The translations under genes and the position numbers were made by a program. Below the pieces are notes generated by a model. The model was given only the letters and a program-made list of their open reading frames with translations, had not been told where the DNA came from and did no database searches. From the NCBI GenBank assembly GCA_017399225.1, contig JAFQEB010000016.1, positions 1 through 6,953 on the forward strand: a stretch of 6,953 nt of DNA, read 5' to 3'. Each line of letters opens with the position of its first letter. The first letter of the stretch is position 1. The stretch comes from Clostridia bacterium (GTDB lineage Bacteria; Bacillota_A; Clostridia; Christensenellales; Aristaeellaceae). This document shows positions 1-5,276 of this stretch, piece by piece.

Positions 1-59
1 GCGCTGATGGACATGAATGCCAGACCAACCAGGAATGTACGCTTGACGTTGAGCTTCAT
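1..59 (-). CDS. 5' end of a membrane protein gene, probably an MFS transporter (partial)
   Basis: Reading leftward from an ATG at 59-57 the frame gives MKLNVKRTFLVGLAFMSISA and runs off the window. A strong Shine-Dalgarno (AAAGGAGGA, complement of 67-75) lies 7 nt before this ATG, so the start is well supported. The visible peptide has a short basic N-terminus and then a hydrophobic stretch, which fits a first transmembrane helix or a signal peptide. The wording resembles, from memory, the N-terminus of clostridial MFS (SLC45/sugar-type) transporters, which begin MKLN-x-KRTF-x-x-GLAF-x-SI. That family call is recollection, not something 19 codons can prove. The gene lies downstream of priA on the same strand, separated by 189 bp. 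No clear promoter is visible in the spacer, so either co-transcription with priA or a weak separate promoter is possible. Confidence 0.6.
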   Translation of the reverse strand, partial: MKLNVKRTFLVGLAFMSIS

Positions 60-87
60 TGCGATATCCTCCTTTGTGTGGGGGGAG

Positions 88-134
88 GCAGGGACGCCGT
101 CCCTGCACCCTGCTTAGGGGCGTTACGCCCCTAA
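88..134. repeat. Double-hairpin GC-rich intergenic element
   Basis: There are two perfect inverted repeats in tandem. The first is GCAGGGAC (88-95), loop GCC, then GTCCCTGC (99-106). The second is TTAGGGGCG (114-122), loop TTA, then CGCCCCTAA (126-134). The heptanucleotide between them (107-113) repeats CCCTGC from the arm of the first hairpin. The element lies in the leader of the minus-strand transporter gene, about 15 nt upstream of its Shine-Dalgarno. From memory, elements of this design are dispersed in many copies in gut Clostridia. The hairpins have no long T-tract on the minus strand, so they are not obvious terminators for priA. Confidence 0.7.
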
Positions 135-216
135 GAACCCCTTTTCGCGTTCTTTCTTGGTTTGTTCCTTTGGAGTTCGTGCGCGTGTGAGTATGGCTTG
201 GTTTGCTGCAGCCACT

Positions 217-244
217 CGAATTCCGAATTCCGAATTCCGAATTA
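217..244. repeat. Four tandem copies of the heptamer CGAATTC
   Basis: Units at 217-223, 224-230 and 231-237 are identical (CGAATTC); the fourth (238-244) ends in A instead of C. Each unit contains the GAATTC palindrome, so the array can pair with itself in many registers. It starts only a few bases downstream of the priA stop codon. The function is unknown. A slippage-prone microsatellite or a weak 3'-end structure for priA are the simplest explanations. Confidence 0.85.
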
Positions 245-248
245 CTCC

Positions 249-2504
249 TCACATCATCGTCGTCGGATTATATTCAAAGTACACCTCCGCCCCCTCAGCC
301 GGCTCGCGGGCCAGCTCGGTCAGGGCGGCGACGAATTCCTCCGTCGCGGGGTGCACCAGCAGCTTGAACATCACATGCCAGCGGGTTTTGCCCCGCAGCA
401 CCTTCACGCTGGGCTGATCCAGCAGCATCATCAGCGTGCGCTTTTTCCATTCAGGATGGCCCTCCAGTAGAGCCTGGCAGCGGGTATGCAGCGCCATGGC
501 AGTCTTTTGGGCCGCGGCGTCGGAGGGGCTCTCCACCAGCAGCCGCGCCAGGATGGTGAAGGGCGGATACAGCCCCGTGCGGCGGCGGGAGAACTCCATC
601 TCGAAGAAGGCGCGGTAGTCCTGGGAGGCTGCGGCGGCGATGATCTCGTCCTCCGGCTTGTAGGTCTGGATGACGACCTCACCGGGGATCGTGCCGCGTC
701 CGGCACGGCCGGCCACCTGCGTCAGCAGCTGAAAGGTTCGCTCCCGGCTGCGGTAATCGGGCAGGTTCAGCGTCATGTCCGCCGCGACTACGCCCACCAG
801 CGTCACCTTGGGGAAATCGAGGCCCTTGGCGATCATCTGCGTGCCCACGAGGATACGCGCCCGGCCCGAGCGGAACTCATCCAGGAGCTTGGCGTGGCCG
901 TCCTTGCCGGAGGTGGTGTCGATATCCATGCGCACGACCTTCACATCCGGGAAGAGGCGGTTCAGCTCCTCCTCCACCTTCTGCGTACCTGCGCCGAAGA
1001 AGCGGATGTACTTGCTCGCGCAGGAAGGGCACTTTTGCGGCGTGTCGGCCACATGGCCGCAGTAATGGCAATGAAGCCGGCCGTCGCCGCCGTAGAGGTG
1101 GTAGGTCAGGGACACGTCACAGTTGGGGCACTTCATCGTCAGGCCGCAGCTTCTGCAGCTGACGAAGGAATTGTAGCCGCGCCGGTTCATCAGCAGCATC
1201 GCCTGCTCGCCCTTGGCCATGCAGGCGCGCAGCTTCTGGGTCAGCAATCCGGAGAACACGCTGCGGTTGCCCCGCTCGATCTCCTGGCGCATATCCACCA
1301 CGGTGACCTCCGGCAGCGGGCGGTTGCCCACGCGGTAGGGCATCTCCAGCAGGGTGTAGTCGCCACGGTTGGCCTTGGCAAAGGACAGGATGCTGGGGGT
1401 GGCAGAGGCCAGCAGCAGCGTCGCACCCTCGGTTTCACAGCGCCAGGCGGCCACGTCGCGGGCGTCATAGCGGGGATGGCGGTCACTGAGGTAAGTGCTC
1501 TCGTGCTCCTCGTCCACGACGATCAGGCCCAGATTTTCGCAGGGGGCGAACACCGCGCTCCTGGCGCCGATGACGACCCTTGCGTCCCCGCGCCGGATGC
1601 GCCGCCATTCGTCGAAGCGCTCGCCGGCAGACAGGCGTGAGTGCAGCACCGCCGCCACCGCACCGAAGCGCGAGCGGAACCAGCTGACCATCTGCGGGGT
1701 CAGGGCGATCTCCGGCACGAGGATCATCGCGGCCTTGCCCGATTGCAGCACCTGCCGCACCAGGCGGATGAAGACCTCCGTCTTGCCGCTGCCCGTCACG
1801 CCGTGGAGCAGGAATCTCCCCCGCCCCTTCGCCATGTCCGGCAGCACGACGTCCAGCACTTCCTGCTGGTAGGGCGTCAGCTCCGGGTCGGGCGCAGGCT
1901 CCTCCAAAATATCGCCGCCGGGACGCCGCAGCACCTCCTGCTGAGTCAGGCGGATGAGCCCCGCCTCCTCCAGCTGTTTGAGGGGCTCCAGCGGGTCGCG
2001 CACCAGCATCTTCAGCTCGCTGACGGGATGCACTTCGCCGTCCCGCAGCAAATTCAGCAGCATACGCCGCTTCTGGGAGCGCCCCTGCTTGAAGATGGCC
2101 TCGTCCACGTCCTGCAGGGGGATGGCCAGCTGCGCCACGGGCTGGGATTTCACCTGCACGCGGCCGCCGCGCATCTCTGCCGGGAGCATCAGCCGCAGCG
2201 TTTCCGCCAGGGGGCAGTGGGCGTCCTCGGCCATGCGTCTGGCCAGCGTCAGGAGGGCCGGCAGGATCGCCGGGTAATCCTCCAGCGGCGCGCGGACCTC
2301 GCGGATCTTCGCCTCATCCACGTCACAGGTTTCACTGAAGCCGATGACCACGCCCTCCTTGATCAGGCGGGCAAAGGGCACCTCCACCCGCTGGCCGACG
2401 GAGAGCTGCATCCCCTCGGGAATGCGGTAGGAGAAGGTTCTGGGATGAGTCGAAGACCCTGCGACATTTTCATGTACGATGTCCACGATGACCTGTGCGT
2501 ACAT
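249..2504 (-). CDS. priA: Primosomal protein N' (replication restart helicase PriA)
   Basis: PriA is a superfamily 2 DNA helicase that recognises stalled forks and reloads the replicative helicase. The 751-residue protein is of normal length. The N-terminal 3'-end DNA-binding domain (about 1-105) is followed by a helicase core with Walker A GVTGSGKT (235-242), DEEH (331-334), SATP (367-370), GTQMIAKGLDFP (554-565) and QVAGRAGRG (596-604). Eight cysteines (450, 453, 459, 462, 479, 482, 492, 495) form the two zinc sites typical of PriA. I chose the ATG at 2504-2502 because GGAAGGAG lies 7 nt upstream and the product starts MYAQVIVDI, as PriA proteins do. The same frame is open 18 codons further to 2558, but that would begin inside the promoter/leader. 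The gene is transcribed divergently from sigma factor 1 and is intact. Confidence 0.97.
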   Translation of the reverse strand: MYAQVIVDIVHENVAGSSTHPRTFSYRIPEGMQLSVGQRVEVPFARLIKEGVVIGFSETCDVDEAKIREVRAPLEDYPAILPALLTLARRMAEDAHCPLAETLRLMLPAEMRGGRVQVKSQPVAQLAIPLQDVDEAIFKQGRSQKRRMLLNLLRDGEVHPVSELKMLVRDPLEPLKQLEEAGLIRLTQQEVLRRPGGDILEEPAPDPELTPYQQEVLDVVLPDMAKGRGRFLLHGVTGSGKTEVFIRLVRQVLQSGKAAMILVPEIALTPQMVSWFRSRFGAVAAVLHSRLSAGERFDEWRRIRRGDARVVIGARSAVFAPCENLGLIVVDEEHESTYLSDRHPRYDARDVAAWRCETEGATLLLASATPSILSFAKANRGDYTLLEMPYRVGNRPLPEVTVVDMRQEIERGNRSVFSGLLTQKLRACMAKGEQAMLLMNRRGYNSFVSCRSCGLTMKCPNCDVSLTYHLYGGDGRLHCHYCGHVADTPQKCPSCASKYIRFFGAGTQKVEEELNRLFPDVKVVRMDIDTTSGKDGHAKLLDEFRSGRARILVGTQMIAKGLDFPKVTLVGVVAADMTLNLPDYRSRERTFQLLTQVAGRAGRGTIPGEVVIQTYKPEDEIIAAAASQDYRAFFEMEFSRRRTGLYPPFTILARLLVESPSDAAAQKTAMALHTRCQALLEGHPEWKKRTLMMLLDQPSVKVLRGKTRWHVMFKLLVHPATEEFVAALTELAREPAEGAEVYFEYNPTTMM

Positions 2505-2563
2505 CCGCCCGCTCCTTCCGCTTGATTGCATTGCGAATAAAGGGTCAAAGACCCCCAATATTC

Positions 2564-2592
2564 ATTATACCTTTTTCCGGGCGTTCAGGCAA
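2564..2592 (-). promoter_or_regulatory. Predicted sigma-A promoter for priA
   Basis: On the minus strand a -35-like TTGCCT (complement of 2587-2592) is separated by 17 nt from a perfect -10 TATAAT (complement of 2564-2569). Transcription would start near 2557, giving a leader of about 50 nt. The beginning of that leader holds a small inverted repeat, GGGTC-TTT-GACCC (complement of 2542-2554). It could be an operator or a 5' stabilising hairpin, but there is no direct evidence for either. Confidence 0.75.
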
Positions 2593-2628
2593 GGGGGAAA
2601 GGCGGATTTGCGAAGGTTTTTCCAGCGG

Positions 2629-2657
2629 TTGACGCACTTGCCGCCCTGTGCGAAAAT
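2629..2657 (+). promoter_or_regulatory. Candidate sigma-A promoter for sigma factor 1
   Basis: TTGACG (2629-2634) lies 17 nt upstream of GAAAAT (2652-2657), which is preceded by TGC (2649-2651), an extended -10 arrangement. Transcription would start near 2664 and run through a possible hairpin, CCGCAG (2661-2666) with CTGCGG (2682-2687), before the ribosome binding site. The -10 matches the consensus at only four of six positions. ECF operons often also have an autoregulated promoter; see the separate block at 2688-2711. Confidence 0.4.
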
Positions 2658-2687
2658 ATTCCGCAGCAGCTTCCGCTTTTTCTGCGG

Positions 2688-2711
2688 CGCTGCGTCTAAT
2701 CAGGTGAAAGG
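2688..2711 (+). promoter_or_regulatory. Upstream block shared with sigma factor 2 (copy 1)
   Basis: The pattern CGCTGCGTCT, four variable bases, AGGTG, one variable base, AAGG occurs here and again at 4698-4721, with 19 of 24 positions identical. CGTCT resembles the -10 element of many ECF sigma factors, so it could be an autoregulatory promoter element. I see no convincing conserved -35 about 16 nt upstream in either copy. In this copy the right half is also the ribosome binding site of the sigma gene, so a transcript starting just after CGTCT would have a very short leader. It may instead be a relic of module duplication. Confidence 0.4.
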
Positions 2712-2723
2712 AGGGTGATGCAC

Positions 2724-3224
2724 ATGGATCAGGCGCGTAGTGATATCGACCGGCTGATGCGGCAGTATGGCAGCCAGCTGCTGCGCTTGTGCACCATGAT
2801 CCTGGAGGACGCGTCCCTGGCGCAGGACGCGGTTCAGGATACCTTCCTGCGGGCATACCGCCGCTTTGACACCTGGCGCGGAGAGGCCACGGAGAAGACC
2901 TGGCTGACCACCATCGCCGTCAACGTGTGCCGGGATTACCGGCGCGGCGCGTGGTTTCGCCGCATCGCCCGGGAGAAGGATGTCGCCGACCTCCCCGGGC
3001 AGAGCACCGAATTCCCCTTCCCCGACAACACCGTGATCACCGAGGTGATGCGCCTGCCGGACAAGTACCGGGAGGTCATCCTCCTGAGGTATTACCAGAA
3101 CATGAAACAGAAAGACATAGCCGATGCGCTGCGCCTGTCCGACCGGGCCGTGCGGCAGCGGCTGCACAAGGCCAACGCGATCCTGCGGGAGCGATTGAAG
3201 GAGTGGTACGAGGATGAAGGATAG
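2724..3224 (+). CDS. ECF-type RNA polymerase sigma factor (module 1)
   Basis: The 166-residue protein is a cytoplasmic alternative sigma factor with only regions 2 and 4, the ECF layout. Region 2 spans about 8-75, with DAVQDTFLRAYRRFDTW (35-51) and TWLTTIAVNVC (59-69). Region 4 spans about 105-158, with LPDKYREVILLRYYQ and the helix-turn-helix QKDIADALRLSDRAVRQRL. I chose ATG 2724 because GGAGG (2710-2714) is 9 nt away; GTG 2715 and ATG 2718 are in the same frame but too close to it. The 3' end overlaps the membrane partner gene by 11 nt, implying translational coupling. It is clearly paralogous to the sigma factor at 4768: 24 of 35 residues are identical across its residues 35-69. Its target genes are unknown. 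Confidence 0.93.
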   Translation: MDQARSDIDRLMRQYGSQLLRLCTMILEDASLAQDAVQDTFLRAYRRFDTWRGEATEKTWLTTIAVNVCRDYRRGAWFRRIAREKDVADLPGQSTEFPFPDNTVITEVMRLPDKYREVILLRYYQNMKQKDIADALRLSDRAVRQRLHKANAILRERLKEWYEDEG

Positions 3225-4011
3225 GGATTTCCAGCAGCTGGTTGACCGCGAATTCGCTCCGCTGGAATGGACCGATACGCAGCGCCTCGCCGCGCTGAAC
3301 AAAATGAAAAAGGAGGAAGCCCCTGTGAAGAAAAAGCTGACCTTTGCCCTGATTGCCATCATTGCCCTGACGATCGTAAGTCTGACCGCCTTCGCCGTGG
3401 GCGGGGGCAGTCACACGATATCCGACTTTTTTACCGATCTGAACGCCGAGCGCGAGCACTTCTACTTTTTCACTGAGGATGATCGCATGTACGTCACCGA
3501 AGGAGGCCTTGCCGCCCCGGAGGATCAGCGTCACACAAGCAAGCTGGTGGACGTCACCGTGCAGCAAGCGTACCTGACAGATGAAGCCCTCTACCTGACC
3601 ATCCATGTGACCCCCAAGGCAGAGAACGCCGTGCTGATCAATCGTGCCAGCGCACCTATCTACTACAAAGGCGAGGAGGTTCGCTACTACGACCTCTACC
3701 TACAGGAGGAGCTGTCGCTGCTGGATGTGACCGGCTTCGCCGTTGATTACGACGTGTACGGAGATCCAGTCATGCTGGCGGAGGACTACGGCGACAGATA
3801 TCAGGCTCCGGATGAACCCGGTGTGACGCATCTGGTCGTCCTCACCCACGACGGGGACATTTCCCACCTGACCGGCCTCAACGCACCGCCGCTGGTGCTG
3901 CGATTCTGTGTGACCGAATGCCACACCATGAACAAAGAGTGGAACACCATGATCCTTGACCTTCCCACGATGGAAAGCATCGACAGTCAGGATTTCATGC
4001 TTCAGTACTGA
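3214..4011 (+). CDS. Single-pass membrane anti-sigma factor-like protein (module 1)
   Basis: The 265-residue product is inferred to hold sigma factor 1 at the membrane and to release it on an external signal. The role rests on position: ATG 3214 lies inside the last codons of the sigma gene, with AAGGAG (3198-3203) upstream. Residues 1-41 are cytoplasmic and charged, 42-62 form one transmembrane helix after VKKKLT, and the remainder is outside. The external part carries DVTVQQAYLTDEALYLTI followed by HVTPK (113-135), a beta-rich motif shared with the second membrane protein (13 of 23 identical). There is no HxxxCxxC zinc-binding anti-sigma motif in the cytoplasmic part, so it is not a classical ZAS protein; it resembles, loosely, DUF4179-type sensors. 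An in-frame Shine-Dalgarno plus GTG precedes codon 38. A hairpin terminator follows directly after the stop. Confidence 0.75.
   Translation: MKDRDFQQLVDREFAPLEWTDTQRLAALNKMKKEEAPVKKKLTFALIAIIALTIVSLTAFAVGGGSHTISDFFTDLNAEREHFYFFTEDDRMYVTEGGLAAPEDQRHTSKLVDVTVQQAYLTDEALYLTIHVTPKAENAVLINRASAPIYYKGEEVRYYDLYLQEELSLLDVTGFAVDYDVYGDPVMLAEDYGDRYQAPDEPGVTHLVVLTHDGDISHLTGLNAPPLVLRFCVTECHTMNKEWNTMILDLPTMESIDSQDFMLQY
3311..3327 (+). promoter_or_regulatory. Possible internal translation start (SD + GTG) in anti-sigma gene 1
   Basis: AGGAGG (3311-3316) lies 8 nt upstream of an in-frame GTG (3325-3327), which encodes Val38 of the full protein. A product started here would read MKKKLT, then a hydrophobic stretch ending in AFA, which looks like a Sec signal peptide. 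It would lack the cytoplasmic sigma-binding segment. The site could also be chance, since Glu-Glu and Lys-Glu codons can mimic a Shine-Dalgarno. Confidence 0.4.
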
Positions 4012-4016
4012 AACAA

Positions 4017-4081
4017 GGGCGGCAGCCATCCCCTGCAAAGGGAACGGCTTGCCGCCCGCTTTGCGCTTTCGGGCTTTTTTT
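4017..4081 (+). terminator. Terminator region after module 1, with overlapping hairpins
   Basis: A long interrupted hairpin pairs GGGCGGCA (4017-4024) with TGCCGCCC (4050-4057), and inside it GCC with GGC and CCC with GGG. A second, shorter hairpin pairs GCCCG (4054-4058) with CGGGC (4070-4074) and is followed by seven T (4075-4081), the classical intrinsic terminator form. The two hairpins share bases 4054-4057, so they cannot fully form together. The long hairpin closely resembles the one at 6301-6346. Confidence 0.8.
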
Positions 4082-4094
4082 CTGCATATGGCTG

Positions 4095-4103
4095 TGCTAT
4101 AAT
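4095..4103 (+). promoter_or_regulatory. Extended -10 promoter for the HEYGH membrane protein gene
   Basis: TGC followed by a perfect TATAAT (4098-4103) gives an extended -10. The region 17-18 nt upstream is the T-tract of the preceding terminator and contains no recognisable -35. Transcription would start near 4110, about 20 nt before the start codon, so this gene probably has its own basal promoter and is not only read through from module 1. Confidence 0.6.
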
Positions 4104-4130
4104 GGAGCAAAACCACCCGGAGGTGCCGCC

Positions 4131-4619
4131 ATGCGCCGTTTTCTGTTCACACTCGCCCAGCTGACGTGGGGTCTGCCGCAGACCATCGTCGGCTTCATCC
4201 TGTACCTGTACTGGCTTCCCCGCGCAAAAACGCGCTACCTCTACCACGGGGCCATCGTCACCGAATGGACGACGGGCGGCGGGGTATCGCTGGGGCTGTT
4301 TGTATTCGTGTCGGAAAAGGCCAGCCGGTACATGCTGGACGGGCGCGAGCTGACCGAAGCGGAGAGCCGAACCGGCGTGCGGGTACACGAGTATGGGCAC
4401 TGCATCCAGTCGCTGATGCTGGGGCCGCTGTACCTGATCGCCGTGGGGCTGCCGTCGTACCTTTGGGCGAACCTGCCCCCGCTGCGCAAGCTCCGCCGTG
4501 AGAAGGGCCTCTCCTATTACGCCGTGTACCCGGAGAACTGGGCCAACCGCCTGGGCGAATGGGCTACGAAGGAGAAGTCCTGCGGGATGGCCATGCCGGT
4601 GAGGCGGAGGGCCGCATAA
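4131..4619 (+). CDS. Small membrane protein with HEYGH (HExxH) motif, putative zinc metallopeptidase-like
   Basis: The 162-residue protein begins at ATG 4131, 7 nt after GGAGG (4119-4123). It has a hydrophobic segment at about 12-30, HEYGH at 86-90, a second hydrophobic segment at about 94-113 (LGPLYLIAVGLPSYLW), and a late ENWANRLGE stretch in which E135 could be a third metal ligand, as in gluzincins. From memory this matches an uncharacterised family found in Bacteroides and Clostridia with HE[FY]GHxxQS and LGPLYL. HExxH is the zinc-binding and catalytic motif of many metallopeptidases; activity here is inferred. It lacks an evident NPDG motif of site-2 proteases. It is placed between two sigma/anti-sigma modules, on the same strand, with its own promoter and terminator. 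A role in cleaving either anti-sigma protein is possible but unproven. The last 15 residues are basic and poorly conserved in appearance. Confidence 0.85.
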   Translation: MRRFLFTLAQLTWGLPQTIVGFILYLYWLPRAKTRYLYHGAIVTEWTTGGGVSLGLFVFVSEKASRYMLDGRELTEAESRTGVRVHEYGHCIQSLMLGPLYLIAVGLPSYLWANLPPLRKLRREKGLSYYAVYPENWANRLGEWATKEKSCGMAMPVRRRAA

Positions 4620-4624
4620 TACAC

Positions 4625-4671
4625 AAACGCCTCCCTGCCCAGCGGCTGAGGAGGCGTTTTCAGACTTTTTT
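4625..4671 (+). terminator. Intrinsic terminator of the HEYGH gene
   Basis: AAACGCCTCC (4625-4634) pairs perfectly with GGAGGCGTTT (4650-4659) around a 15-nt loop. The stem is followed by a T-rich stretch (4657-4660) and, after CAGAC, seven further T (4666-4671 region). It begins 5 nt after the stop codon, which separates this gene from sigma module 2. Confidence 0.85.
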
Positions 4672-4697
4672 CACAGGAATCAGTCAAACGAGCCGTC

Positions 4698-4721
4698 CGC
4701 TGCGTCTGTATAGGTGTAAGG
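4698..4721 (+). promoter_or_regulatory. Upstream block shared with sigma factor 1 (copy 2)
   Basis: This is the second copy of the CGCTGCGTCT / AGGTG / AAGG block (19 of 24 positions identical to 2688-2711). Here the right half is not the functional ribosome binding site, because the true one (AAGGAGG, 4753-4759) lies 32 nt further on. That makes conservation of the whole block less easily explained by ribosome binding alone. A TCAAAC at 4684-4689 vaguely resembles an ECF -35, but its spacing to CGTC is only 13 nt. No convincing sigma-A promoter was found between 4672 and 4767. Confidence 0.4.
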
Positions 4722-4767
4722 CGGCCGGGGATCCACAGCCGCCACGCTCAGGAAGGAGGAAGCCGCC

Positions 4768-5274
4768 ATGACCGCTGACCCGCGCGCAGTCAGCCCCGAA
4801 GATACCCTTCGCCGCCTGATGGCGGAATACGAAATCCCCATCCGCCGCATGTGCTGCATGTACCTGCGGGATGAGCATCTCGCCGCCGACGCAGTGCAGG
4901 AGACCTTCCTCAAGGCGTACCAATCCCTGAGCAGCTTCCGCGGAGAAGCCAGCGAGAAAACCTGGCTGATGCGCATCGCCGTCAACGTATGCCACAGCAT
5001 GCGCCGCAGCGGATGGCTGCGGTTCATCGACCGGCGCATCGACATGGAGAAGCTCCCCGAGCCCGCCGTAAATGCCGACTACGGCCTGACGGAGCTGACA
5101 GCCGATATCATGCGACTGCCGCAAAAGCAGCTGGACGCGGTGCTGCTGCACGACTACCAGGGATTCACCGTCCGGGAGATCGGCGAGATGCTGGGGATTC
5201 CGTATCAAACCGTCACCAGTCGGCTGGACACCGCGCACAAGAAGCTGCGCATTGAACTGAAAGGAGGGACGTGA
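4768..5274 (+). CDS. ECF-type RNA polymerase sigma factor (module 2)
   Basis: This 168-residue alternative sigma factor has region 2 at about 12-81 (DAVQETFLKAY at 41-51, then RGEASEKTWLMRIAVNVC at 58-75) and region 4 at about 108-163, whose helix-turn-helix includes TVREIGEMLGIPYQTVTSRL. The start ATG follows AAGGAGG by 8 nt. Relative to sigma factor 1 the N-terminus is slightly longer and the recognition helix differs (PYQTVTSRLDTAHK versus SDRAVRQRLHKANA). This suggests different -35 specificity, although region 2 is well conserved. The membrane partner gene starts 2 nt after the stop codon, and its ribosome binding site lies within the last sigma codons. Regulon unknown. Confidence 0.93.
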   Translation: MTADPRAVSPEDTLRRLMAEYEIPIRRMCCMYLRDEHLAADAVQETFLKAYQSLSSFRGEASEKTWLMRIAVNVCHSMRRSGWLRFIDRRIDMEKLPEPAVNADYGLTELTADIMRLPQKQLDAVLLHDYQGFTVREIGEMLGIPYQTVTSRLDTAHKKLRIELKGGT

Positions 5275-5276
5275 TC

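Noticed and set aside
217..244. CRISPR-like repeat array
   Set aside because: The units are 7 bp with no spacers, so it is a simple tandem repeat.
486..1640. Long open frame of 384 codons on the plus strand inside priA
   Set aside because: It lies fully antisense to an intact priA with all helicase motifs. The composition (rich in Ala, Gly, His, Gln) is typical of an antisense frame in GC-rich DNA, and no ribosome binding site or recognisable domain is present.
1641..2525. Open frame of 294 codons on the plus strand opposite the priA N-terminal half
   Set aside because: It is an antisense shadow of priA in the same register as the frame above, with His/Gln/Leu-rich low-information sequence and no Shine-Dalgarno.
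2505..2558. N-terminal extension of PriA by 18 codons
   Set aside because: The upstream ATG would lie at the predicted transcription start and has no ribosome binding site, whereas ATG 2504 has GGAAGGAG at good spacing and gives the expected MYAQV start.
4676..4697. Classical ECF promoter GGAAT ... CGTC upstream of sigma factor 2
   Set aside because: The spacing between the two elements is about 13 nt, shorter than the usual 16-17, and it is not mirrored upstream of sigma factor 1.
4754..4771. Plus-strand frame 4559-4771 running from the HEYGH gene toward sigma factor 2
   Set aside because: It crosses the terminator hairpin, has no ribosome binding site, and overlaps two well-supported genes in another frame.
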